Shown here piece after piece: positions 36,222 through 50,602 of a stretch of DNA of 64,000 nt (position 1 is the stretch's first letter; each line of letters begins with the position of its first letter). Made by a program: the position numbers and the translations under genes. The notes beneath the pieces were generated by a model. The model ran no database searches. It had not been told where the DNA came from and was given only the letters and a program-made list of their open reading frames with translations. Source of the DNA: Diadophis punctatus similis (taxonomy: Eukaryota; Chordata; Lepidosauria; Squamata; Dipsadidae); assembly GCA_023053685.1 (NCBI GenBank), contig JALIGW010000005.1:32235480-32299479 (forward strand), in the 5' to 3' direction.

Positions 36222-36785
36222 GGAAAATCCACTAAGGGTTAGGGTTAGGCCTCCTTGAATTCGGACAGAAAAATAGAGGTCAGCAATGAATTTAGAGCGC
36301 ATTGGTATGTTTAGGAGGGCACTGACTTTTTGAATCGAGCTTATCTGAATTTCCTGGTAAAATACATGGGAAAATCCCATTGGCGGGAAAATCCACTTAC
36401 GGTTAGGGTTAGGCCTCCTTGAATTCGGACAGAAAAATAGAGGTCAGCAATGAATTCAGAGCGCATTGGTATGTTTAGGAGGGCACCGTCTTTTTGAATC
36501 GGGCTTATCTGAATTTCCTGGTAAAATACATGGGAAAATCCCATTGGCGGGAAAATACACTTAGGGTTAGGGTTAGGCCTCCTTGAATTCGGACAGAAAA
36601 ATAGAGGTCAGCAATGAATTCAAAGCGCATTGGGATGTTTAGGAGGGCACTGACTTTTTGAATCGGGCTTATCTGAATTTCCTGGTAAAATACATGGGAA
36701 AATCCCATTGGCGGGAAAATCCACTTAGGGTTAGGGTTAATCCTCCTTGAATTCGGACAAAAAAATAGAGGTCAGCAATGAATTC
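36222..36785 (+). repeat. Segmental copy of 24921-25484 (offset 11,301)
   Basis: It shares AATCGAGCTTATC, TTACGGTTAGGG, AAAATACACTT and the TTAATCCTCC variant in order. Confidence 0.75.
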
Positions 36786-39201
36786 AGAGCGCATTGGGAT
36801 GTTTAGGAGGGCACTGACTTTTTGAATCGGGCTTATCTGAATTTCTGGTAAAATACATGGGAAAATCCCATTGGTGGGAAAATCCACTTAGGGTTAGGGT
36901 TAGGCCTCCTTGAATTCGGACAGAAAAATAGAGGTCAGCAATGAATTCAGAGCGCATGGGTATGTTTAGGAGGGCACCAAATTTTTGCGAGGGGCTTATG
37001 TACATTTCGTTGACAAATACATGGGAAAATACCATTGGCGAGAAAATCCACTAGGGGTTAGGGTTAGGCCTCCTTGAATTCGGACAGAAAAATAGAGGTC
37101 AGCAATGAATTCAGAGCACACGGGTATGTTTAGTGGGGCACCGACTTTTCGTTTCGGGCTTATCTGAATTTCCTGATAAAATACATGTGAAAAACCCATT
37201 GGCGGGAAAATCCACTCAGGGTTAGGGTTAGGCATCCTTGAATTTGGACAGAAAAATAGAGGTCAGCAATGAATTCAGAGCGCATGGGTATGTTTAGGAG
37301 GGCCCCGACTTTTTGAATCGGGCTTATCTGAATTTCCTGGTAAAATACATGTGAAAATCCCATTGGGGGGAAAATCCACTTAGGGTTAGTGTTAGGCCTC
37401 CTTGAATTCAGACAGAAAAATAGAGGTCAGCAATAAATTCAAAGTGCATGGGTGTGTTTAGGAGGGCACTGACTTTTTGAATCGGGCTTATCTGAATTTC
37501 CTGGTAAAATACATGGGAAAATCCCATTGGCGGGAAAATCCACTTAGGGTTAGGGTTAGGCCTCCTTGAATTCGGACAGAAAAATAGAGGTCAGCAATGA
37601 ATTCAGAGCGCATTGGTTTGTTTAGGAGGGCACCGACTTTTTGAATCGGGCTTATCTGAATTTCCTGGGAAAATACATGGAAAAATCACATTGGCGGGAA
37701 AATCCACTTAGGGTTAGGGTTAGGCCTCCTTGAATTCGGACAGAAAAATAGAGGTCAGCAATGAATTCAGAGCGCATGGGTATGTTTAGGAGGGCACCGA
37801 CTTTTTGAATCGGGCTTATCTACATTTCTTGGTAAAATACATGGGAAAATCCCATTGGCGGGAAAATCCACTTAGGGTTAGGGTTAGGCCTCCTTGATTT
37901 CGGATAGAAAAATGGAGGTCAGCAATGAATTCAGAGCGCATGGGTATGTTTAGGAGGGCACCGACTTTTTGAATCGGGCTTATCTGAAATTCCTGGTAAA
38001 AAACATGTGAATATCCCATTGGAGGGAAAATCCACTTAGGGTTAGGGTTAGGCCTCCTTGAATTCGGACAGAAAAATAGAGGTCAGCAATGAATTCAGAG
38101 CGCATGGGTATGTTTAGGAGGGCACCGACTTTTTGAATCGGGCTTATCTACATTTCTTGGTAAAATACATGGGAAAATCCCATTGGCGGGAAAATCCACT
38201 TAGGGTTAGGGTTAGGCCTCCTTGATTTCGGATAGAAAAATGGAGGTCAGCAATGAATTCAGAGCGCATGGGTATGTTTAGGAGGGCACCGACTTTTTGA
38301 ATCGGGCTTATCTGAAATTCCTGGTAAAATACATGGGAAAATCACATTGGCGGGAAAATCCACTTAGGGTTAGGGTTAGGCCTCCTTGAATTCGGACAGA
38401 AAAATAGAGGTCAGCAATGAATTTAGAGCGCATTGGTATGTTTAGGAGGGCACTGACATTTTGAATCGGGCTTATCTGAATTTCCTGGTAAAATACATGG
38501 GAAAATCCCATTGGCGGGAAAATCCACTTAGGGTTAGGGTTAGGCCTCCTTGAATTCAGACAGAAAAATAGAGGTCAGCAATGAATTCAGAGCGCATTGG
38601 TATGTTTAGGAGGGCACCGTCTTTTTGAATTGGGCTTATCTGAATTTCCTGGTAAAATACATGGGAAAATCCCATTGGCGAGAAAATCCACTAAGGGTTA
38701 GGGTTAGGCCTCCTTGAATTCGGACAAAAAAATAGAGGTCACCAATGAATTCAGAGCGCATTGGGATGTTTAGGAGGGCACTGACTTTTTGAATCGGGCT
38801 TATCTGAATTTCTGGTAAAATACATGGGAAAATCCCATTGGTGGGAAAATCCACTTAGGGTTAGGGTTAGGCCTCCTTGAATTCGGACAGAAAAATAGAG
38901 GTCAGCAATGAATTCAGAGCGGATGGGTATGTTTAGGAGGGCACCAAATTTTTGCGAGGGGCTTATGTACATTTCGTTGACAAATACATGGGAAAATACC
39001 ATTGGCGAGAAAATCCACTAAGGGTTAGGGTTAGGCCTCCTTGAATTCGGACAATAAAATAGAGGTCAGCAATGGATTCAGAGCACACGGGTATGTTTAG
39101 TGGGGCACCGACTTTTCGTTTCGGGCTTATCTGAATTTCCTGATAAAATACATGTGAAAAACCCATTGGCGGGAAAATCCACTCAGGGTTAGGGTTAGGC
39201 A

Positions 39202-40543
39202 TCCTTGAATTCGGACAGAAAAATAGAGGTCAGCAATGAATTTAGAGCGCATTGGTATGTTTAGGAGGGCACTGACTTTTTGAATCGAGCTTATCTGAAT
39301 TTCCTGGTAAAATACATGGGAAAATCCCATTGGCGGGAAAATCCACTTACGGTTAGGGTTAGGCCTCCTTGAATTCGGACAGAAAAATAGAGGTCAGCAA
39401 TGAATTCAGAGCGCATTGGTATGTTTAGGAGGGCACCGTCTTTTTGAATCGGGCTTATCTGAATTTCCTGGTAAAATACATGGGAAAATCCCATTGGCGG
39501 GAAAATACACTTAGGGTTAGGGTTAGGCCTCCTTGAATTCGGACAGAAAAATAGAGGTCAGCAATGAATTCAAAGCGCATTGGGATGTTTAGGAGGGCAC
39601 TGTCTTTTTGAATCGGGCTTATCTGAATTTCCTGGTAAAATACATGGGAAAATCCCATTGGCGGGAAAATCCACTTAGGGTTAGGGTTAATCCTCCTTGA
39701 ATTCGGACAAAAAAATAGAGGTCAGCAATGAATTCAGAGCGCATTGGGATGTTTAGGAGGGCACTGACTTTTTGAATCGGGCTTATCTGAATTTCTGGTA
39801 AAATACATGGGAAAATCCCATTCCCGGGAAAATCCACTTAGGGTTAGGGTTAGGCCTCCTTGAATTTGGACAGAAAAATAGAGGTCAGCAATGAATTCAG
39901 AGCGCATGGGTATGTTTAGGAGGGCACCAAATTTTTGCGAGGGGCTTATGTACATTTCGTTGACAAATACATGGGAAAATACCATTGGCGAGAAAATCCA
40001 CTAAGGGTTAGGGTTAGGCCTCCTTGAATTCGGACAGAAAAATAGAGGTCAGCAATGAATTCAGAGCACACGGGTATGTTTAGTGGGGCACCGACTTTTC
40101 GTTTCGGGCTTATCTGAATTTCCTGATAAAATACATGTGAAAAACCCATTGGCGGGAAAATCCACTCAGGGTTAGGGTTAGGCATCCTTGAATTTGGACA
40201 GAAAAATAGAGGTCAGCAATGAATTCAGAGCGCATGGGTATGTTTAGGAGGGCCCCAACTTTTTGAATCGGGCTTATCTGAATTTCCTGGTAAAATACAT
40301 GTGAAAATCCCATTGGGGGGAAAATCCACTTAGGGTTAGTGTTAGGCCTCCTTGAATTCGGACAGAAAAATAGAGGTCAGCAATAAATTCAAAGTGCATG
40401 GGTGTGTTTAGGAGGGCACTGACTTTTTGAATCGGGCTTATCTGAATTTCCTGGTAAAATACATGGGAAAATCCCATTGGCGGGAAAATCCACTTAGGGT
40501 TAGGGTTAGGCCTCCTTGAATTCGGACAGAAAAATAGAGGTCA
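39202..40543 (+). repeat. Segmental copy of 36252-37593 (offset 2,950 = 18 monomers)
   Basis: Units with CACACGGGTATG, TTTAGTGGGGC, CACTCAGGG and GGCATCCTTG recur in order. Single-base differences exist (GCCCCGAC against GCCCCAAC). Part of this segment (about 36784-37240) also recurs at offset 1,967, so several exchanges overlap here. Confidence 0.78.
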
Positions 40544-41002
40544 GAAATGATTTCAGAGTGCATGGGTATGTTTAGGAGGGCACCGACTTTTTGAATCGGG
40601 CTTATCTACATTTCTTGGTAAAATACATGGGAAAATCCCATTGGCGGGAAAATCCACTTAGGGTTAGGGTTAGGCCTCCTTAAATTCGGACAGAAAAATA
40701 GAGGTCAGCAATGAATTCAGAGTGCATGGGTATGTTTAGGAGGGCACCGACTTTTTGAATCGGGCTTATCTGAATTTCCTGGTAAAATATATGGGAAAAT
40801 CCCATTGGCGGGAAAATCCACTTAGGGTTAGGGTTAGGCCTCCTTGAATTCGGACAGAAAAATAGAGGTCAGCAATGAATTCAGAGCGCATGGGTATGTT
40901 TAGGAGGGCACCGACTTTTTGAATCGGGCTTATCTGAATTTCCTGGTAAAATACATGTGAAAATCCCATTGGTGGGAAAATCCACTTAGGGTTAGGGTTA
41001 GG

Positions 41003-41149
41003 CCTCCTTGAATTCGGACAGAAAAATAGAGGTCAGCAATGATTTCAGAGTGCATGGGTATGTTTAGGAGGGCACTGACTTTTTGCATCGGGCTTATCTA
41101 CATTTCTTGGTAAAATACATGGGAAAATCCACTTAGGGTTAGGGTTAGG
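41003..41149 (+). repeat. 147-bp short monomer (type C)
   Basis: The 17-bp deletion is present but the closing motif is intact (TTAGGGTTAGGGTTAGG). The 17-bp and 1-bp losses are therefore separable events. Confidence 0.92.
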
Positions 41150-43166
41150 CCTCCTTGAATTTGGACAGAAAAATAGAGGTCAGCAATGAATTCAGAGCGC
41201 ATGGGTATGTTTAGGAGGGCACCAAATTTTTGCGAGGGGCTTATGTACATTTCGTGGACAAATACATGGGAAAATCCCATTGGCGAGAAAATCCACTTAG
41301 GGTTAGGGTTAGGCCTCCTTGATTTCGGATAGAAAAATGGAGGTCAGCAATCAATTCAGAGTGCATGGGTATGTTTAGGAGGGCACCGACATTTTGAATT
41401 GGGCTTATCTGAATTTCCTGGTAAAATACATCGGAAAATCCCATTGGTGGGAAAATCCACTTAGGGTTAGGGTTAGGCCTCCTTGATTTCGGATAGAAAA
41501 ATGGAGGTCAGCAATGAATTCAGAGCGCATGGGTATGTTTAGGAGGGCACTGACTTTTTGAATCGGGCTTATCTGAAATTCCTGGTAAAATACATGGGAA
41601 AATCCCATTGGCAGGAAAATCCACTTAGGGTTAGGGTTAGGCCTCCTTGAATTCGGACAGAAAAATAGAGGTCAGCAATGATTTCAGAGCGCATGGGTAT
41701 GTTTAGGAGGGCACCAAATTTTTGCGAGGGGCTTATGTACATTTCGTGGACAAATACATGGGAATATCCCATTAGCGAGAAAATCCACTTAGGGTTAGGG
41801 TTAGGCCTCCTTGAATTCGGACAGAAAAATAGAGGTCAGCAATGAATTTAGAGCGCATTGGTATGTTTAGGAGGGCACTGACTTTTTGAATCGGGCTTAT
41901 CTGAATTTCCTGGTAAAATACATGGGAAAATCCCATTGGCGGGAAAATCCACTTAGGGTTAGGGTTAGGCCTCCTTGAATTCGGACAGAAAAATAGAGGT
42001 CAGCAATGAATTCAGAGCGCATTGGTATGTTTCGGAGGGCACCGTCTTTTTGAATTGGGCTTATCTGAATTTCCTGGTAAAATACATGGGAAAATCCCAT
42101 TGGCGGGAAAATACACTTAGGGTTAGGGTTAGGCCTCCTTGATTTCGGATAGAAAAATGGAGGTCAGCAATGAATTCAGAGCGCATGGGTATGTTTAGGA
42201 GGGCACCGACTTTTTGAATCGGGCTTATCTGAAATTCCTGGTAAAATACATGGGAAAATCCCATTGGCAGGAAAATCCACTTAGGGTTAGGGTTAGGCCT
42301 CCTTGAATTCGGACAGAAAAATAGAGGTCAGCAATGAATTCAGAGCGCATTGGTATGTTTCGGAGGGCACGGTCTTTTTGAATTGGGCTTATCTGAATTT
42401 CCTGGTAAAATACATGGGAAAATCCCATTGGCGGGAAAATACACTTAGGGTTAGGGTTAGGCCTCCTTGAATTCGGACAGAAAAATAGAGGTCAGCAATG
42501 AATTCAGAGCGCATTGGGATGTTTAGGAAGGCACTGACTTTTTGAATCGGGCTTATCTGAATTTCCTGGTAAAATACATGGGAAAATCCCATTGGCGGGA
42601 AAATCCACTTAGGGTTAGGGTTAGGCCTCCTTGAATTCGGACAGAAAAATAGAGGTCAGCAATGATTTCAGAGTGCATGGGTATGTTTAGGAGGGCACCG
42701 AATTTTTGCGAGGGGCTTATGTACATTTCGTGGACAAATACATGGGAAAATCCCATTGGTGGGAAAATCCACTTAGGGTTAGGGTTAGGCCTCCTTGAAT
42801 TCTGACAGAAAAATAGAGGTCAGCAATCAATTCAAAGTGCATAGGTGTGTTTAGGAGGGCACTGACTTTTTGAATCGGGCTTATCTGAATTTCCTGGTAA
42901 AATACATGGGAAAATCCCATTGGCGGGAAAATCCACTTAGGGTTAGGGTTAGGCCTCCTTGAATTCGGACAGAAAAATAGAGGTCAGCAATGAATTCAGA
43001 GCGCATTGGTTTGTTTAGGAGGGCACCGACTTTTTGAATCGGGCTTATCTGAATTTCCTGGGAAAATACATGGAAAAATCACATTGGCGGGAAAATCCAC
43101 TTAGGGTTAGGGTTAGGCCTCCTTGAATTCGGAAAGAAAAATAGAGGTCAGCAATGATTTCAGAGT

Positions 43167-46100
43167 GCATGGGTATGTTTAGGAGGGCACCGACTTTTTG
43201 AATCGGGCTTATCTACATTTCTTGGTAAAATACATGGGAAAATCCCATTGGCGGGAAAATCCACTTAGGGTTAGGGTTAGGCCTCCTTGATTTCGGATAG
43301 AAAAATGGAGGTCAGCAATGAATTCAGAGCGCATGGGTATGTTTAGGAGGGCACCGACTTTTTGAATCGGGCTTATCTGAAATTCCTGGTAAAATACATG
43401 GGAAAATCACATTGGCGGGAAAATCCACTTAGGGTTAGGGTTAGGCCTCCTTGAATTCGGACAGAAAAATAGAGGTCAGCAATGAATTTAGAGCGCATTG
43501 GTATGTTTAGGAGGGCACTGACATTTTGAATCGGGCTTATCTGAATTTCCTGGTAAAATACATGGGAAAATCCCATTGGCGGGAAAATCCACTTAGGGTT
43601 AGGGTTAGGCCTCCTTGAATTCAGACAGAAAAATAGAGGTCAGCAATGAATTCAGAGCGCATTGGTATGTTTAGGAGGGCACCGTCTTTTTGAATTGGGC
43701 TTATCTGAATTTCCTGGTAAAATACATGGGAAAATCCCATTGGCGAGAAAATCCACTAAGGGTTAGGGTTAGGCCTCCTTGAATTCGGACAAAAAAATAG
43801 AGGTCACCAATGAATTCAGAGCGCATTGGGATGTTTAGGAGGGCACTGACTTTTTGAATCGGGCTTATCTGAATTTCTGGTAAAATACATGGGAAAATCC
43901 CATTGGTGGGAAAATCCACTTAGGGTTAGGGTTAGGCCTCCTTGAATTCGGACAGAAAAATAGAGGTCAGCAATGAATTCAGAGCGGATGGGTATGTTTA
44001 GGAGGGCACCAAATTTTTGCGAGGGGCTTATGTACATTTCGTTGACAAATACATGGGAAAATACCATTGGCGAGAAAATCCACTAAGGGTTAGGGTTAGG
44101 CCTCCTTGAATTCGGACAATAAAATAGAGGTCAGCAATGGATTCAGAGCACACGGGTATGTTTAGTGGGGCACCGACTTTTCGTTTCGGGCTTATCTGAA
44201 TTTCCTGATAAAATACATGTGAAAAACCCATTGGCGGGAAAATCCACTCAGGGTTAGGGTTAGGCATCCTTGAATTCGGACAGAAAAATAGAGGTCAGCA
44301 ATGAATTTAGAGCGCATTGGTATGTTTAGGAGGGCACTGACTTTTTGAATCGAGCTTATCTGAATTTCCTGGTAAAATACATGGGAAAATCCCATTGGCG
44401 GGAAAATCCACTTACGGTTAGGGTTAGGCCTCCTTGAATTCGGACAGAAAAATAGAGGTCAGCAATGAATTCAGAGCGCATTGGTATGTTTAGGAGGGCA
44501 CCGTCTTTTTGAATCGGGCTTATCTGAATTTCCTGGTAAAATACATGGGAAAATCCCATTGGCGGGAAAATACACTTAGGGTTAGGGTTAGGCCTCCTTG
44601 AATTCGGACAGAAAAATAGAGGTCAGCAATGAATTCAAAGCGCATTGGGATGTTTAGGAGGGCACTGTCTTTTTGAATCGGGCTTATCTGAATTTCCTGG
44701 TAAAATACATGGGAAAATCCCATTGGCGGGAAAATCCACTTAGGGTTAGGGTTAATCCTCCTTGAATTCGGACAAAAAAATAGAGGTCAGCAATGAATTC
44801 AGAGCGCATTGGGATGTTTAGGAGGGCACTGACTTTTTGAATCGGGCTTATCTGAATTTCTGGTAAAATACATGGGAAAATCCCATTGGCGGGAAAATCC
44901 ACTTAGGGTTAGGGTTAGGCCTCCTTGAATTTGGACAGAAAAATAGAGGTCAGCAATGAATTCAGAGCGCATGGGTATGTTTAGGAGGGCACCAAATTTT
45001 TGCGAGGGGCTTATGTACATTTCGTTGACAAATACATGGGAAAATACCATTGGCGAGAAAATCCACTAAGGGTTAGGGTTAGGCCTCCTTGAATTCGGAC
45101 AGAAAAATAGAGGTCAGCAATGAATTCAGAGCACACGGGTATGTTTAGTGGGGCACCGACTTTTCGTTTCGGGCTTATCTGAATTTCCTGATAAAATACA
45201 TGTGAAAAACCCATTGGCGGGAAAATCCACTCAGGGTTAGGGTTAGGCATCCTTGAATTTGGACAGAAAAATAGAGGTCAGCAATGAATTCAGAGCGCAT
45301 GGGTATGTTTAGGAGGGCCCCAACTTTTTGAATCGGGCTTATCTGAATTTCCTGGTAAAATACATGTGAAAATCCCATTGGGGGGAAAATCCACTTAGGG
45401 TTAGTGTTAGGCCTCCTTGAATTCGGACAGAAAAATAGAGGTCAGCAATAAATTCAAAGTGCATGGGTGTGTTTAGGAGGGCACTGACTTTTTGAATCGG
45501 GCTTATCTGAATTTCCTGGTAAAATACATGGGAAAATCCCATTGGCGGGAAAATCCACTTAGGGTTAGGGTTAGGCCTCCTTGAATTCGGACAGAAAAAT
45601 AGAGGTCAGAAATGATTTCAGAGTGCATGGGTATGTTTAGGAGGGCACCGACTTTTTGAATCGGGCTTATCTACATTTCTTGGTAAAATACATGGGAAAA
45701 TCCCATTGGCGGGAAAATCCACTTAGGGTTAGGGTTAGGCCTCCTTAAATTCGGACAGAAAAATAGAGGTCAGCAATGAATTCAGAGTGCATGGGTATGT
45801 TTAGGAGGGCACCGACTTTTTGAATCGGGCTTATCTGAATTTCCTGGTAAAATATATGGGAAAATCCCATTGGCGGGAAAATCCACTTAGGGTTAGGGTT
45901 AGGCCTCCTTGAATTCGGACAGAAAAATAGAGGTCAGCAATGAATTCAGAGCGCATGGGTATGTTTAGGAGGGCACCGACTTTTTGAATCGGGCTTATCT
46001 GAATTTCCTGGTAAAATACATGTGAAAATCCCATTGGTGGGAAAATCCACTTAGGGTTAGGGTTAGGCCTCCTTGAATTCGGACAGAAAAATAGAGGTCA

Positions 46101-47824
46101 GCAATGATTTCAGAGTGCATGGGTATGTTTAGGAGGGCACTGACTTTTTGCATCGGGCTTATCTACATTTCTTGGTAAAATACATGGGAAAATCCACTTA
46201 GGGTTAGGGTTAGGCCTCCTTGAATTTGGACAGAAAAATAGAGGTCAGCAATGAATTCAGAGCGCATGGGTATGTTTAGGAGGGCACCAAATTTTTGCGA
46301 GGGGCTTATGTACATTTCGTGGACAAATACATGGGAAAATCCCATTGGCGAGAAAATCCACTTAGGGTTAGGGTTAGGCCTCCTTGATTTCGGATAGAAA
46401 AATGGAGGTCAGCAATCAATTCAGAGTGCATGGGTATGTTTAGGAGGGCACCGACATTTTGAATTGGGCTTATCTGAATTTCCTGGTAAAATACATCGGA
46501 AAATCCCATTGGTGGGAAAATCCACTTAGGGTTAGGGTTAGGCCTCCTTGATTTCGGATAGAAAAATGGAGGTCAGCAATGAATTCAGAGCGCATGGGTA
46601 TGTTTAGGAGGGCACTGACTTTTTGAATCGGGCTTATCTGAAATTCCTGGTAAAATACATGGGAAAATCCCATTGGCAGGAAAATCCACTTAGGGTTAGG
46701 GTTAGGCCTCCTTGAATTCGGACAGAAAAATAGAGGTCAGCAATGATTTCAGAGCGCATGGGTATGTTTAGGAGGGCACCAAATTTTTGCGAGGGGCTTA
46801 TGTACATTTCGTGGACAAATACATGGGAATATCCCATTAGCGAGAAAATCCACTTAGGGTTAGGGTTAGGCCTCCTTGAATTCGGACAGAAAAATAGAGG
46901 TCAGCAATGAATTTAGAGCGCATTGGTATGTTTAGGAGGGCACTGACTTTTTGAATCGGGCTTATCTGAATTTCCTGGTAAAATACATGGGAAAATCCCA
47001 TTGGCGGGAAAATCCACTTAGGGTTAGGGTTAGGCCTCCTTGAATTCGGACAGAAAAATAGAGGTCAGCAATGAATTCAGAGCGCATTGGTATGTTTCGG
47101 AGGGCACCGTCTTTTTGAATTGGGCTTATCTGAATTTCCTGGTAAAATACATGGGAAAATCCCATTGGCGGGAAAATACACTTAGGGTTAGGGTTAGGCC
47201 TCCTTGATTTCGGATAGAAAAATGGAGGTCAGCAATGAATTCAGAGCGCATGGGTATGTTTAGGAGGGCACCGACTTTTTGAATCGGGCTTATCTGAAAT
47301 TCCTGGTAAAATACATGGGAAAATCCCATTGGCAGGAAAATCCACTTAGGGTTAGGGTTAGGCCTCCTTGAATTCGGACAGAAAAATAGAGGTCAGCAAT
47401 GAATTCAGAGCGCATTGGTATGTTTCGGAGGGCACGGTCTTTTTGAATTGGGCTTATCTGAATTTCCTGGTAAAATACATGGGAAAATCCCATTGGCGGG
47501 AAAATACACTTAGGGTTAGGGTTAGGCCTCCTTGAATTCGGACAGAAAAATAGAGGTCAGCAATGAATTCAGAGCGCATTGGGATGTTTAGGAAGGCACT
47601 GACTTTTTGAATCGGGCTTATCTGAATTTCCTGGTAAAATACATGGGAAAATCCCATTGGCGGGAAAATCCACTTAGGGTTAGGGTTAGGCCTCCTTGAA
47701 TTCGGACAGAAAAATAGAGGTCAGCAATGATTTCAGAGTGCATGGGTATGTTTAGGAGGGCACCGAATTTTTGCGAGGGGCTTATGTACATTTCGTGGAC
47801 AAATACATGGGAAAATCCCATTGG
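43167..47824 (+). repeat. Right copy of the 5,065-bp-period duplication
   Basis: It matches 38102-42759 at a constant offset of 5,065 bp (about 31 monomers), including the 147-bp unit at 46068. The left edge is where 38101 has GAATTCAGAGCGC and 43150 has GATTTCAGAGTGC. Confidence 0.9.
46068..46214 (+). repeat. 147-bp short monomer (type C)
   Basis: Copy of 41003-41149 at the 5,065-bp offset. Confidence 0.92.
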
Positions 47825-47854
47825 CGAGAAAATCCACTAAGGGTTAGGGTTAGG

Positions 47855-48000
47855 CCTCCTTGAATTTGGACAGAAAAATAGAGGTTAGCAATAAATTCAA
47901 AGCACATGGGTGTGTTTAGGAGGGCACTGACTTTTTGCATCGGGCTTATCTACATTTCTTGGTAAAATACATGGGAAAATCCACTTAGGGTTATGGTAGG
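47855..48000 (+). repeat. 146-bp short monomer (type C)
   Basis: Deletion form with the TTATGGTAGG motif. GAGGTTAGC near 47882 is a private change not seen in its copy at 53684. Confidence 0.92.
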
Positions 48001-48983
48001 CCTCCTTGACTTCGGATAGAAAAATAGAGGTCAGCAATGAATTCAGAGCGCATGGGTATGTTTAGGAGGGCACCGACTTTTTGAATCGGGCTTATCTGAA
48101 TTTCCTGGTAAAATACATGGGAAAATCCCATTGGCGGGAAAATCCACTTAGGGTTAGGGTTAGGCCTCCTTGAATTCGGACAGAAAAATAGAGGTCAGCA
48201 ATGAATTCAGAGCGCATTGGTATGTTTAGGAGGGCACCGTCTTTTTGAATTGGGCTTATCTGAATTTCCTGGTAAAATACATGGGAAAATCCCATTGGCG
48301 GGAAAATACACTTAGGGTTAGGGTTAGGCCTCCTTGAATTCGGACAGAAAAATAGAGGTCAGCAATGAATTCAGAGCGCATTGGGATGTTTAGGAGGGCA
48401 CTGACTTTTTGAATCGGGCTTATCTGAATTTCCTGGTAAAATACATGGGAAAATCCCATTGGCGGGAAAATCCACTTAGGGTTAGGGTTAGGCCTCCTTG
48501 AATTCGGACAGAAAAATAGAGGTAATCAATGAATTCAGAGCGCATTGGGATGTTTAGGAGGGCACTGACTTTTTGAATCGGGCTTATCTGAATTTCTGGT
48601 AAAATACATGGGAAAATCCCATTGGTGGGAACATCCACTTAGGGTTAGGGTTAGGCCTCCTTGAGTTCGGACAGAAAAATAGAGGTCAGCAATGAATTCA
48701 GAGCGCATGGGTATGTTTAGGAGGGCACCAAATTTTTGCGAGGGGCTTATGTACATTTCGTTGACAAATACATGGGAAAATACCATTTGCGAGAAAATCC
48801 ACTAAGGGTTAGGGTTAGGCCTCCTTGAATTCGGACAGAAAAATAGAGGTCAGCAATGATTTCAGAGTGCATGGGTATGTTTAGGAGGGCACCGAATTTT
48901 TGCGAGGGGCTTATGTACATTTCGTGGACAAATACATGGGAAAATCCCATTGGCGAGAAAATCCACTAAGGGTTAGGGTTAGG

Positions 48984-49129
48984 CCTCCTTGAATTCGGAC
49001 AGAAAAATAGAGGTCAGCAATAAATTCAAAGCACATGGGTGTGTTTAGGAGGGCACTGACTTTTTGCATCGGGCTTATCTACATTTCTTGGTAAAATACA
49101 TGGGAAAATCCACTTAGGGTTATGGCAGG
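48984..49129 (+). repeat. 146-bp short monomer (type C)
   Basis: Deletion form with a TTATGGCAGG motif, a marker shared with 54813, 58200 and 61096. Confidence 0.92.
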
Positions 49130-49457
49130 CCTCCTTGACTTCGGACAGAAAAATAGAGGTCAGCAATGAATTCAGAGCGCATGGGTATGTTTAGGAGGGC
49201 ACCGTCTTTTTGAATCGGGCTTATCTGAATTTCCTCGTAAAATATATGGGAAAATCCCATTGGCGGGAAAATTCACTTAGGGTTAGGGTTAGGCCTCCTT
49301 GAATTCGGACAGAAAAATAGAGGTCAGCAATGATTTCAGAGTGCATGGGTATGTTTAGGAGGGCACCGAATTTTTGCGAGAGGCTTATGTACATTTCGTG
49401 GACAAATACATGGGAAAATCCCATTGGCGAGAAAATCCACTAAGGGTTAGGGTTAGG

Positions 49458-49603
49458 CCTCCTTAAATTCGGACAGAAAAATAGAGGTCAGCAATAAATT
49501 CAAAGCACATGGGTGTGTTTAGGAGGGCACTGACTTTTTGCATCGGGCTTATCTACATTTCTTGGTAAAATACATGGGAAAATCCACTTAGGGTTATGGT
49601 AGG
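49458..49603 (+). repeat. 146-bp short monomer (type C)
   Basis: Deletion form with the TTATGGTAGG motif. It starts CCTCCTTAAATTCGG, so its first EcoRI site is lost. Confidence 0.92.
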
Positions 49604-49623
49604 CCTCCTTGACTTCGGACAGA

Positions 49624-50602
49624 AAAATAGAGGTCAGCAATGAATTCAGAGCGCATTGGGATGTTTAGGAGGGCACTGACTTTTTGAATCGGGCTTATCT
49701 GAATTTCTGGTAAAATACATGGGAAAATCCCATTGGTGGGAAAATCCACTTAGGGTTAGGGTTAGGCCTCCTTGAATTCGGACAGAAAAATAGAGGTCAG
49801 CAATGAATTCAGAGCGCATGGGTATGTTTAGGAGGGCACCAAATTTTTGCGAGGGGCTTATGTACATTTCGTTGACAAATACATGGGAAAATACCATTGG
49901 CGAGAAAATCCACTAGGGGTTAGGGTTAGGCCTCCTTGAATTCGGACAGAAAAATAGAGGTCAGCAATGAATTCAGAGCACACGGGTATGTTTAGTGGGG
50001 CACCGACTTTTCGTTTCGGGCTTATCTGAATTTCCTGATAAAATACATGTGAAAAACCCATTGGCGGGAAAATCCACTCAGGGTTAGGGTTAGGCATCCT
50101 TGAATTTGGACAGAAAAATAGAGGTCAGCAATGAATTCAGAGCGCATGGGTATGTTTAGGAGGGCCCCGACTTTTTGAATCGGGCTTATCTGAATTTCCT
50201 GGTAAAATACATGTGAAAATCCCATTGGGGGGAAAATCCACTTAGGGTTAGTGTTAGGCCTCCTTGAATTCAGACAGAAAAATAGAGGTCAGCAATAAAT
50301 TCAAAGTGCATGGGTGTGTTTAGGAGGGCACTGACTTTTTGAATCGGGCTTATCTGAATTTCCTGGTAAAATACATGGGAAAATCCCATTGGCGGGAAAA
50401 TCCACTTAGGGTTAGGGTTAGGCCTCCTTGAATTCGGACAGAAAAATAGAGGTCAGCAATGAATTCAGAGCGCATTGGTTTGTTTAGGAGGGCACCGACT
50501 TTTTGAATCGGGCTTATCTGAATTTCCTGGGAAAATACATGGAAAAATCACATTGGCGGGAAAATCCACTTAGGGTTAGGGTTAGGCCTCCTTGAATTCG
50601 GA
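49624..50602 (+). repeat. Segmental copy of 36762-37740 (offset 12,862)
   Basis: It carries the GAATTTCTGG, CACTAGGGG, CACTCAGGG, GGCATCCTTG and TTAGTGTTAGG markers in order. It is the longest offset noted in the window. Confidence 0.8.

Larger units (their letters stand above)
38102..42759 (+). repeat. Left copy of a 5,065-bp-period duplication
   Basis: About 4.66 kb recur at 43167-47824. By reading, the copies are almost identical. The one clear difference is TTCCCGGG at 39821-39828 against TTGGCGGG in the right copy. The interval 42760-43166 between them is also satellite, made of other units. Confidence 0.9.
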
